Shown here piece by piece: positions 1-5,694 of a stretch of DNA of 5,694 bases. The stretch is from positions 1 through 5,694 of the forward strand of contig CAZYIW010000048.1 of assembly GCA_964647705.1 (NCBI GenBank), written 5' to 3'. The DNA comes from CAZYIW01 sp964647705 (GTDB lineage Bacteria; Pseudomonadota; Gammaproteobacteria; PS1; Pseudothioglobaceae). Within the stretch, counting starts at the first letter, position 1. Each line of letters begins with the position of its first letter. A program made the position numbers and the translations under genes. Below the pieces are notes generated by a model. The model searched no databases and had not been told where the DNA came from. It saw only the letters and a program-made list of their open reading frames with translations.

Positions 1-326
1 CCGGTTTTATGATCATAAGCGCCAAAAACGACTCGTGATATGCGTGCATGAATCATCGCGCCTAAGCACATGGTGCAAGGTTCTAGAGTCACGTAGAGTG
101 TGGTGTTTGGCAGACGGTAATTACCCAATATTTTACCTGCTTGGCGTAACAATTGAATTTCTGCATGGGCGGTAGGGTCGTTGTTTGAAATCGGCTGATT
201 ATGTGCACTGGCGATAAGCTCTGCGTCTTTAACAAGAACCGCACCCACCGGTACCTCACCATTTTTTTCAGTAAGCTTTGCTTGCTCAATGGCAAGTTGC
301 ATGTAGTACTCATGTTTTTTATTCAT
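1..326 (-). CDS. tadA: tRNA-specific adenosine deaminase TadA, C-terminus beyond the left edge
   Basis: TadA deaminates adenosine 34 to inosine in the anticodon of tRNA-Arg(ACG) in the cytoplasm, so that one tRNA can read CGU, CGC and CGA codons. The 108 complete codons visible carry the zinc-dependent cytidine/deoxycytidylate deaminase fold: H54-A-E56 supplies one zinc ligand and the catalytic glutamate, and P83-C84-T-M-C87 supplies the two cysteine ligands. The stretches VPVGAVLV (26-33), LGNYRLP (67-73) and ARISRVVFGA (94-103) are typical of TadA rather than of free-nucleoside deaminases. The start is the ATG at 326-324; the ATG just upstream at 330-328 is in another frame and stops after three codons. 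No strong Shine-Dalgarno sequence is visible before it. The frame runs off position 1, and about 40 to 60 residues are probably missing judging from family length. It lies downstream of guaA on the same strand and could be read through from it, but the 136-base gap leaves room for its own promoter. Function is near certain. Confidence 0.95.
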   Translation of the reverse strand, partial: MNKKHEYYMQLAIEQAKLTEKNGEVPVGAVLVKDAELIASAHNQPISNNDPTAHAEIQLLRQAGKILGNYRLPNTTLYVTLEPCTMCLGAMIHARISRVVFGAYDHKT

Positions 327-360
327 ACATCAAAAACTTACAATGCCAGTATTTTTGAAG

Positions 361-428
361 TTTTGCTAGGCGAATATGACAAAATGCGATTGAGCATAGC
401 TATCACTATGTGATTGAGTATTTTGCTA
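361..428. repeat. Cluster of short direct and inverted repeats in the guaA-tadA spacer
   Basis: The 136 bases between guaA and tadA hold several nested short repeats. Two 14-base direct repeats, ATGCGATTGAGCAT (384-397) and ATGTGATTGAGTAT (408-421), match at 12 of 14 positions with a 24-base period. The octamer TTTTGCTA occurs at 361-368 and again at 421-428. Between and over the direct repeats lie the perfect inverted repeat ATCAC-TAT-GTGAT (402-414) and a five-base-pair hairpin CATAG/CTATG (395-410). This arrangement could be an operator, a weak transcript structure between the two genes, or simple AT-rich coincidence. There is no GC-rich stem with a following run of T, so it does not look like an intrinsic terminator. 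No function is assigned. Confidence 0.4.
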
Positions 429-462
429 TATTTAACACCGCAAGACACAAAAAGTCGACGCA

Positions 463-2040
463 TTATTCCCATTCAATAGTAGCTGGCGGTTTACCCGATA
501 TGTCATAGACAACACGCGATATTCTTGGAATCTCGTTCATAATACGATTAGAAACAAAATCCAAAAACTCATAGGGAAGGTGTGCCCAACGCGCAGTCAT
601 AAAATCAATGGTTTCTACAGCGCGAAGTGCCACTACATAATCGTAACGACGCTCATCACCCGTGACACCCACTGATTTCACTGGTAGAAATACCGTAAAA
701 GCTTGATTGACTTTGTCATACAAATCGTGGTTATAAAGCTCTTGCATGAAAATATGGTCGGCCAAACGTAGAATATCTGCATATTCTTCTTTGACTTGAC
801 CCAAAATGCGAACACCCAAACCAGGCCCTGGGAAAGGGTGACGATAGAGCATGTGTGCCGGGATGCCGAGTTTAACACCAATGGTACGCACCTCATCTTT
901 AAAGAGCTCTTTGAGTGGTTCAACCAACTCAAACTTTAAGTCATCTGGCAGGCCACCCACATTGTGGTGCGATTTAATCACTTTGGCTTTGCCTGATTTT
1001 GCACCGGCCGATTCAATCACATCCGGATAGATAGTACCTTGGGCTAAAAATTTAATGTCATTGAGTTTTTTTGCTTCTTGTTCAAAAACTTCAATAAAAG
1101 CGCCTCCAATAATTTTGCGCTTTTTCTCTGGATCGTTCTCATTAGCAAGCGCGTTATAGAACTTTTGCTGTGCATTGGCACGAATCACTTTAACGCCCAT
1201 ATTTTCAGCAAAAGTTTGCATCACTTCGTCACCTTCATTAAGCCGGAGTAGTCCATTATCAACAAAAACACAGGTGAGTTGATCGCCAACAGCTTGGTGA
1301 AGAAGAGCTGCCACCACTGAGGAATCAACACCTCCGGATAGGCCTAAGAGTACATTGTTACTTCCAACTTGAGCTTTTAGACTTTTGATAATATCTTCAA
1401 TGATGTTATCCGTTGTCCAGTTTTTTGCGCAACCACAAATACCAGTTACAAAGCGATCTAGAATGTGTGTGCCTTGCTTGGTATGGGTAACCTCCGGATG
1501 AAACTGAAGACCATAGTAATGTTTATCGGCATTGGCAAAGCCTGCTATTGCACAATTATCGGTCGAGGCAATGAGCTTGAAGCCATTGGGCAGTTCTGAG
1601 ACTTCAATACCGTGACTCATCCACACATCAAGTAGTGCGTGTCCTTCGGCATGTGTTGCATCTTTTAAATCTTGAAATAGGCGACATTCATCATCTTCAC
1701 ATTTGATTTGTGCAAAGCCATACTCGTGTTTTTCAGCAGATTGTGCGTTGCCGCCGAGTTGAATTGCCATGGTTTGCATGCCATAACAAATACCCAAAAT
1801 TGGCACGCCTAAATCAAACACAACATCTGGCGCTCTGGCTGATTGATCGGTGGTAACTGTGTCGGGGCCGCCGGAAAGAATAATGCCTTTGGGATTGAAA
1901 TCTTTGATAAAAGCACTATCTACATCATAAGGATAAAGCTCACAGTAAACACCGATCTCTCGCACTCGCCGTGCAATGAGTTGTGTGTACTGAGAACCAA
2001 AATCGAGAATTAGGATCTTGTCGTTGTGAATATTTGTCAT
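463..2040 (-). CDS. guaA: GMP synthase (glutamine-hydrolysing)
   Basis: GuaA converts XMP to GMP using ATP and glutamine, the last step of de novo guanine nucleotide synthesis, in the cytoplasm and usually as a homodimer. The 525 residues equal the usual length. The N-terminal class I glutamine amidotransferase domain (about 7-205) has an oxyanion-loop region ILSGGPD (54-60), nucleophile C85 in GICYGMQ, and the completing H181 and E183 in QFHPEV. The ATP pyrophosphatase domain follows, with P-loop SGGVDSS (235-241). The C-terminal dimerisation and XMP-binding domain includes HPFPGPGLGVRILG (401-414) and ends in the signature KPPATIEWE. The start is the ATG at 2040-2038; no clear Shine-Dalgarno sequence precedes it. 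guaB, its frequent partner, is not next to it: the upstream neighbour is the divergent lptG, 42 bases away. tadA follows on the same strand. Nothing suggests damage or foreign origin. Identification is essentially certain. Confidence 0.99.
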   Translation of the reverse strand: MTNIHNDKILILDFGSQYTQLIARRVREIGVYCELYPYDVDSAFIKDFNPKGIILSGGPDTVTTDQSARAPDVVFDLGVPILGICYGMQTMAIQLGGNAQSAEKHEYGFAQIKCEDDECRLFQDLKDATHAEGHALLDVWMSHGIEVSELPNGFKLIASTDNCAIAGFANADKHYYGLQFHPEVTHTKQGTHILDRFVTGICGCAKNWTTDNIIEDIIKSLKAQVGSNNVLLGLSGGVDSSVVAALLHQAVGDQLTCVFVDNGLLRLNEGDEVMQTFAENMGVKVIRANAQQKFYNALANENDPEKKRKIIGGAFIEVFEQEAKKLNDIKFLAQGTIYPDVIESAGAKSGKAKVIKSHHNVGGLPDDLKFELVEPLKELFKDEVRTIGVKLGIPAHMLYRHPFPGPGLGVRILGQVKEEYADILRLADHIFMQELYNHDLYDKVNQAFTVFLPVKSVGVTGDERRYDYVVALRAVETIDFMTARWAHLPYEFLDFVSNRIMNEIPRISRVVYDISGKPPATIEWE

Positions 2041-2082
2041 AATAGTGTTGTTTTTAAAAGACCCATATAAGGCGTTATTTTA
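2041..2082. promoter_or_regulatory. Shared 42-base divergent control region of guaA and lptG
   Basis: The start codons of guaA (minus) and lptG (plus) are separated by only 42 bases, so promoters for the two directions must overlap each other or reach into the coding ends. On the plus strand a possible -10 hexamer CATAAT (2038-2043) overlaps the guaA start codon and would give a leader of roughly 30 bases; its best upstream partner, TTGTCG at 2018-2023, has a spacer of only 14 bases, so the match is weak. The near-palindrome CCATATAAGG (2063-2072) contains TATAAG on the plus strand and TTATAT on the minus strand, either of which could serve as a -10. AAGG at 2069-2072 lies 10 bases before the lptG ATG and is its likely ribosome binding site. 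The region is too short to contain a purine riboswitch ahead of guaA. That promoters exist here is inferred from the layout; the exact boxes are guesses. Confidence 0.4.
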
Positions 2083-3165
2083 ATGAAAATTTTAGACCTC
2101 TACATCGCTAAAACACTGCTTAAGTATTCATTGGCTGTTATGGTGATTTTGGTTGGTGTTTTTGTTTTTTTTAAATTTCTAGAAGAAGTTGATGACATTG
2201 GCCGAGTTGGCTATTCAGCAATTGATGCATTCGCTTATGTTTCAATGCTTATTCCATCAATTGCGCATTCTTTGTCATCACTATTTATCCTATTAGGTGT
2301 TATTTTAGGGTTGGGATATTTGGCATCTAATAGTGAGTTAGTGGTAATGAGAAGTGCGAGTGTATCAATAGGAAAAATCACCAAAACCAGCTTACAAGTT
2401 AGCTTGATACTGATGATAGTGATGATGTTATTTGGTGAATTTATTGCACCTTTCGCAAGTGAACAGGCCAAGCGTTTTAAAGCCAAGGCAACAGGAGAGA
2501 GAATTGTTGATGCCAGTGAACAAGGTTTTTGGATTAGAGAAGGCGAGCAATTTATTCATGTGGATAAAAATGTGGGCGGTGAATTCTTTAAAAATGTCAC
2601 ATTGATTAATCGAAAAAACAAAAAAGAAATTGACTCTGTGGTATTTAGCCCAAATGCAGTGATTGATGAGCAAAACCTTTATTTAAAACAGTCTAGTAGT
2701 TATCAATTAGCAGGTGATGATGTCAATCGATCTATCACCAAGGAATCCTTGCCAGAATACACCACACTGGTTAATTTTGATCAGGATTTAATCCAGTCAT
2801 TAAAAAAAGAGCCCAAGACTTTATCTATTTGGCAGTTGTTTAAGCATATTGATTTTCTCTCTAACAACCAACTGTCAACAGATATTTATGAGGTGGAGTT
2901 TTATGCAAGATTGATGCAGCCAATCACCTTGGTAACTATGATTGTATTGGCCATTCCATTTGTTTTTGGTTCGCTGAGAGATTCGTCATTGGGTAAAAAA
3001 GTATTTATTGGCGTTATCATTGGCTTGTTTTTTTGGCTGACATCAAAAATCGGTGCACAACTCTCTCTTAGGTTTGATTTCAACCACCTTATTAGTGCAG
3101 CATTACCAACAATAGTGGTATCGGTTTTTGCTATTTTTAACCTGTATCGAATGTCACTAAGATAA
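2083..3165 (+). CDS. lptG: LPS export ABC transporter permease LptG
   Basis: LptG is one of the two inner-membrane permeases (with LptF) of the LptB2FG transporter, which extracts lipopolysaccharide from the inner membrane and pushes it onto the LptC-LptA bridge to the outer membrane. The 360 residues match the family length. The layout is as expected: three N-terminal membrane segments (about 11-33, 57-80, 101-122), a periplasmic beta-jellyroll region (about 125-270), and three C-terminal segments (about 277-297, 304-322, 335-355). The segment LGLGYLASNSELVVMRSAS (75-93) holds the cytoplasmic coupling helix that contacts LptB and resembles E. coli LptG more than LptF. K31 aligns by eye with the E. 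coli LptG lysine (K34) near the lipid A site. The start is supported by AAGG ten bases upstream. lptF, normally directly upstream, is absent here. Its stop codon touches the clpS start, implying co-transcription. Choosing LptG over LptF rests on these similarities. Confidence 0.93.
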   Translation: MKILDLYIAKTLLKYSLAVMVILVGVFVFFKFLEEVDDIGRVGYSAIDAFAYVSMLIPSIAHSLSSLFILLGVILGLGYLASNSELVVMRSASVSIGKITKTSLQVSLILMIVMMLFGEFIAPFASEQAKRFKAKATGERIVDASEQGFWIREGEQFIHVDKNVGGEFFKNVTLINRKNKKEIDSVVFSPNAVIDEQNLYLKQSSSYQLAGDDVNRSITKESLPEYTTLVNFDQDLIQSLKKEPKTLSIWQLFKHIDFLSNNQLSTDIYEVEFYARLMQPITLVTMIVLAIPFVFGSLRDSSLGKKVFIGVIIGLFFWLTSKIGAQLSLRFDFNHLISAALPTIVVSVFAIFNLYRMSLR

Positions 3166-3465
3166 ATGTCAAAAACATTAACAAAAACTTCCAAGCCCAA
3201 ATTAAAGAAGCCAAAAAGGTTTCAGGTGCTGCTTTTGAACGACGACTACACCACCATGGTTTTTGTGGTTGAAGTGTTAAAGCGATTTTTTGCCAAAACA
3301 GAAGAGGCAGCAAATGCAATTATGCTAAAAGTACATATTGAAGGAGAAGGAGTTTGTGGCGTCTATCCACACGATATTGCACAAACAAAAGTATCACAGG
3401 TAATAGATTTTGCTCGCAAGAACGAACAACCTTTGATGTGCGTTATTCGAGAGCTGGGTGAATAA
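3166..3465 (+). CDS. clpS: ATP-dependent Clp protease adaptor ClpS
   Basis: ClpS binds proteins with N-terminal Leu, Phe, Tyr or Trp and delivers them to the N domain of ClpA for degradation by ClpAP (the bacterial N-end rule), while discouraging degradation of SsrA-tagged proteins. The 99-residue product has the compact fold after a disordered tail. The N-degron pocket is visible as N25-D26-D27 and H57, with M31 as the hydrophobic gatekeeper; the family motifs LNDDYTTM (24-31), ICGV-like VCGV (63-66) and A-Q-T-K-V (72-76) are in place. The tail before the fold (1-18) is strongly basic, with seven lysines and one arginine, and by eye about nine residues shorter than in E. coli. The ATG directly follows the lptG TAA with no gap, and only a weak TAAG lies upstream, so translation is probably coupled to lptG. 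clpA follows after 28 bases. Identification is very secure. Confidence 0.97.
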   Translation: MSKTLTKTSKPKLKKPKRFQVLLLNDDYTTMVFVVEVLKRFFAKTEEAANAIMLKVHIEGEGVCGVYPHDIAQTKVSQVIDFARKNEQPLMCVIRELGE

Positions 3466-3477
3466 ACACAAGTGATT

Positions 3478-3486
3478 TGATATAAT
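3478..3486 (+). promoter_or_regulatory. Candidate extended -10 promoter directly before clpA
   Basis: TGATATAAT combines a perfect TATAAT (3481-3486) with the TG dinucleotide of an extended -10 element (TG at 3478-3479, one base before the hexamer). Seventeen bases upstream lies GTGAAT (3458-3463), a 3-of-6 match to the -35 consensus sharing its TGA core. Seven bases (3487-3493) separate the hexamer from the clpA ATG, so transcription would be expected to start at or within a base or two of the start codon, giving a leaderless clpA transcript. The short clpS-clpA gap is AT-rich, so a chance match is possible. If active, it would allow clpA to be made independently of lptG and clpS. Confidence 0.4.
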
Positions 3487-3493
3487 TAACACT

Positions 3494-5694
3494 ATGATTG
3501 AAGCTGGATTACAACAAGAAATTAATATGGTGATGACCGAGGCGCGCAACCGTCGCCTTGAATTTGTGACTGTGGAGCACCTACTTTTGGCGCTTCTCAA
3601 CATGGATGAGGTCATTACTTTTTTACGTAATAAACGAGTGGACGTGGATGAGCTTCGTCTTGAGTTAAAAGAATATATCGATACACATACACCAATCATT
3701 CCACAAGAATCTGAAATAGACATCGTGCCAACCGTTGGTTTCCAGCGTGTGCTTCAGCGCAGTGTCTATCAAGCGCAATCGGCACAAAAAAACACCGTTT
3801 ACGCCATGAATGTGTTGGTGAGTATTTTCTCTGAAAAAGAATCACACGCGGTTTATCTGTTAAAGCTTAATAATATTTCTCGCTTAGATGTGATGGAAGG
3901 TGTCTCAACGCAAGTGCCTGAAACTATTGAAGAAACACCAAGTGTGGATTCTGATACAAAAAAATCGAAAAAAACCGCACTTGATAGCTATACAGTAAAT
4001 TTATGTGAAAAGGCCAAACAAGGCAATATTGACCCTTTGCTTGGCCGTGAACAAGAAGTGGCACGCACCATTCAAGTGCTTTCCAGAAGACGTAAAAACA
4101 ACCCGCTTTTTGTGGGTCAAGCCGGTGTTGGTAAAACGGCAATTGCAGAAGGTATTGCAAAAAAGATTGTGGATAAAAAAGTACCGGAAGTGTTAAAAGA
4201 CGCCAGTATCTATGCGCTGGATATTGGGGTATTGATTGCTGGCACCAAATACCGAGGCGATTTTGAAAAGCGACTAAAAGCTGTGCTGACTGATCTGGAA
4301 AAAATCCCCCATTCCATTTTATTTATTGACGAGATTCATACCTTGATTGGTGCAGGGTCGGTATCAGGCGGCTCGCTAGATGCATCGAATTTGCTAAAAC
4401 CTGCATTGGCAGATGGCTCTCTCAAGTGTATGGGATCAACCACTTACGAAGAATATCGCAAAGTTTTTGAAAAAGATCATGCATTGACCAGAAGATTCCA
4501 AAAAATTGACATTGAAGAGCCCTCAGTGGATGACACTGTGAAAATTTTGCACGGGCTTAAAAAATACTATCAAGACCATCACAAGGTTAAATATTCCAAG
4601 GCTGCACTGGTGTCGGCGGCTGAGCTATCACACAGGCATATGACTGATCGAAGATTGCCAGACAAAGCCATTGATGTGATTGATGAGGTTGGCGCATTAC
4701 AACAAATCCAACCCAAGTCTAAGCGTAAAACCAACATCGGTGTTTCAGATATTGAGAACATTATTGCCAAATTGGCGCGCATCCCATCTAGGCAAGTAAC
4801 CACTGATGACAAATCACTGCTTAAAAACTTAGAAGAGGAATTAAAGCTCGGTGTATTTGGACAAGACAAGGCTGTTGAGAGTCTATCAACGGCAATTAAG
4901 TTGGCGCGTTCGGGTTTGGCGCACGAAGACAAACCAATGGGCTCTTTTCTTTTTGCAGGCCCAACTGGTGTCGGTAAGACTGAGATTTGTAAACAACTCT
5001 CACGTATTTTGGGTGTTAAGCTCCTACGTTTTGATATGAGCGAGTATATGGAGCGTCATTCTATCTCCAAACTCATCGGCTCACCACCAGGTTATGTTGG
5101 CTATGACGAGGGTGGCTTGCTAACCGAGGCAGTTAACTCCAACCCTTATGCAGTTTTATTACTCGATGAAGTGGAAAAAGCCCATCCAGATATTTTCAAC
5201 CTATTGTTGCAAGTGATGGATAATGGCAAACTTACCGATGCCAATGGTCGAGAGGTGGATTTTAGAAATGTTGTTTTGGTCATGACATCCAATGTCGGTG
5301 CGCACAATGTCCAACGCGCCTCAATCGGCTTTAGTGAACAAGATCATTCTTTGGATTATGAAGGCGAGCTTAAAAAAACCTTCACGCCAGAGTTTAGAAA
5401 TCGCCTATCTGAGATTATCTATTTCAATTCTCTAGACGAAGAGAATATTGTCTTCGTGGTGAATAAATTCTTGTTTGAACTTGAAGCAACGCTGGAAGAC
5501 AAAAATGTATCACTCATTGTATCTGACGCCGTCAGAAAATGGTTTGCGCAACATGGCTATGATTCTAAAATGGGTGCAAGACCCATGGCAAGACTGGTTG
5601 AAAAACAGATTCGTAAGCCATTGGCTGACGAGCTTTTATTCGGCAAATTAGTGAATGGCGGTACAGTCAAAGTAGGCGTTAAAAAAGACAAGAT
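3494..5694 (+). CDS. clpA: ATP-dependent Clp protease unfoldase subunit ClpA, C-terminal end beyond the right edge
   Basis: ClpA is the hexameric AAA+ unfoldase that captures, unfolds and threads substrates into the ClpP peptidase. The frame is open for 733 codons to the edge; E. coli ClpA has 758, so only a short tail is missing. Residues 1-136 form the Clp N domain that docks ClpS, followed by a linker rich in Glu, Ser, Thr and Lys (about 137-165). The first AAA+ module has Walker A GQAGVGKT (208-215), pore loop KYRG (252-255), Walker B with D279-E280, and paired arginines R333-R334. The second has Walker A GPTGVGKT (489-496), pore loop GYVG (533-536), Walker B with D558-E559, the ClpP-docking loop IGF (611-613) and the sensor-2 motif G694-A-R696. 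The short link between modules, without the long coiled coil of ClpB, and the IGF loop identify ClpA rather than the disaggregase. No Shine-Dalgarno sequence precedes the ATG; an in-frame stop at 3473-3475 and no ATG, GTG or TTG between exclude an earlier start. Confidence 0.98.
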   Translation, partial: MIEAGLQQEINMVMTEARNRRLEFVTVEHLLLALLNMDEVITFLRNKRVDVDELRLELKEYIDTHTPIIPQESEIDIVPTVGFQRVLQRSVYQAQSAQKNTVYAMNVLVSIFSEKESHAVYLLKLNNISRLDVMEGVSTQVPETIEETPSVDSDTKKSKKTALDSYTVNLCEKAKQGNIDPLLGREQEVARTIQVLSRRRKNNPLFVGQAGVGKTAIAEGIAKKIVDKKVPEVLKDASIYALDIGVLIAGTKYRGDFEKRLKAVLTDLEKIPHSILFIDEIHTLIGAGSVSGGSLDASNLLKPALADGSLKCMGSTTYEEYRKVFEKDHALTRRFQKIDIEEPSVDDTVKILHGLKKYYQDHHKVKYSKAALVSAAELSHRHMTDRRLPDKAIDVIDEVGALQQIQPKSKRKTNIGVSDIENIIAKLARIPSRQVTTDDKSLLKNLEEELKLGVFGQDKAVESLSTAIKLARSGLAHEDKPMGSFLFAGPTGVGKTEICKQLSRILGVKLLRFDMSEYMERHSISKLIGSPPGYVGYDEGGLLTEAVNSNPYAVLLLDEVEKAHPDIFNLLLQVMDNGKLTDANGREVDFRNVVLVMTSNVGAHNVQRASIGFSEQDHSLDYEGELKKTFTPEFRNRLSEIIYFNSLDEENIVFVVNKFLFELEATLEDKNVSLIVSDAVRKWFAQHGYDSKMGARPMARLVEKQIRKPLADELLFGKLVNGGTVKVGVKKDK

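Noticed and set aside
395..410. Possible intrinsic terminator after guaA
   Set aside because: The stem is only five base pairs and AT-rich, and no T run follows it in the guaA reading direction.
201..413. Open frame on the plus strand overlapping tadA and the spacer
   Set aside because: It runs antisense to the well-supported tadA for most of its length, shows no recognisable domain and has no ribosome binding site.
678..932. Open frame within guaA on the same strand in another phase
   Set aside because: It is fully nested in guaA, whose catalytic and C-terminal signatures explain the sequence; the alternative product is low complexity and unlike any family I know.
2041..2082. Guanine riboswitch ahead of guaA
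   Set aside because: The spacer is shorter than a purine riboswitch aptamer, and the adjoining sequence is occupied by the lptG coding start.
3394..3723. 109-codon minus-strand frame across the clpS-clpA junction
   Set aside because: It is antisense to two conserved proteins, and its serine- and arginine-rich translation is what a reversed coding strand produces.
4579..4932. 117-codon minus-strand frame inside clpA
   Set aside because: It is antisense to the conserved region joining the two AAA+ modules, with a serine- and leucine-rich translation and no start signals.
3494..5694. ClpB disaggregase as an alternative to ClpA
   Set aside because: The long coiled-coil middle domain of ClpB is missing, a ClpP-docking IGF loop is present, and clpS lies immediately upstream.
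1..5694. CRISPR array, tRNA or rRNA gene, insertion sequence or prophage element
   Set aside because: Nearly all of the window is housekeeping coding sequence. The longest spacer is 136 bases and contains no regularly spaced long repeats, cloverleaf or transposase remnant.

Overview
The window is a compact, AT-rich stretch of bacterial chromosome made of housekeeping genes, with four intact or nearly intact reading frames plus one cut by the left edge. The proteins (TadA, GuaA, LptG, ClpS, ClpA) have the lengths and motifs of their gammaproteobacterial counterparts. LptG points to a Gram-negative cell with lipopolysaccharide, and the ClpS/ClpA pair to a proteobacterial N-degron pathway. The modest GC content, tight packing and lack of mobile DNA would suit a marine sulfur-oxidising gammaproteobacterium of the SUP05/Thioglobus/bathymodioline-symbiont type. 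That placement is inferred from general resemblance and is not demonstrated.

Layout from left to right. On the minus strand, guaA (463-2040, GMP synthase) is followed after 136 bases by tadA (1-326, tRNA adenosine deaminase, C-terminus beyond the left edge). The spacer between them holds small direct and inverted repeats. On the plus strand, lptG (2083-3165, LPS export permease) starts only 42 bases from the guaA start codon, so the two units are divergent with a very short shared control region. The lptG stop codon abuts the start codon of clpS (3166-3465, N-degron adaptor). After 27 untranslated bases and a short leader comes clpA (3494 to the right edge, AAA+ unfoldase), which lacks only its last residues.

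Functional links. ClpS and ClpA work together: ClpS picks proteins with N-terminal Leu, Phe, Tyr or Trp and hands them to ClpA, which unfolds them into ClpP. All key residues for this are present, including a ClpP-docking IGF loop in ClpA. LptG belongs to a different process, LPS transport with LptF and LptB, and is probably only co-transcribed with clpS. GuaA makes GMP, and TadA makes inosine at position 34 of tRNA-Arg(ACG).

No undescribed system was found. The points worth a second look are modest: a consensus extended -10 element placed so that clpA would be transcribed without a leader, lptG without an adjacent lptF and fused in layout to clpS-clpA, guaA without an adjacent guaB, a short lysine-rich ClpS N-terminal tail, and the repeat cluster between guaA and tadA.
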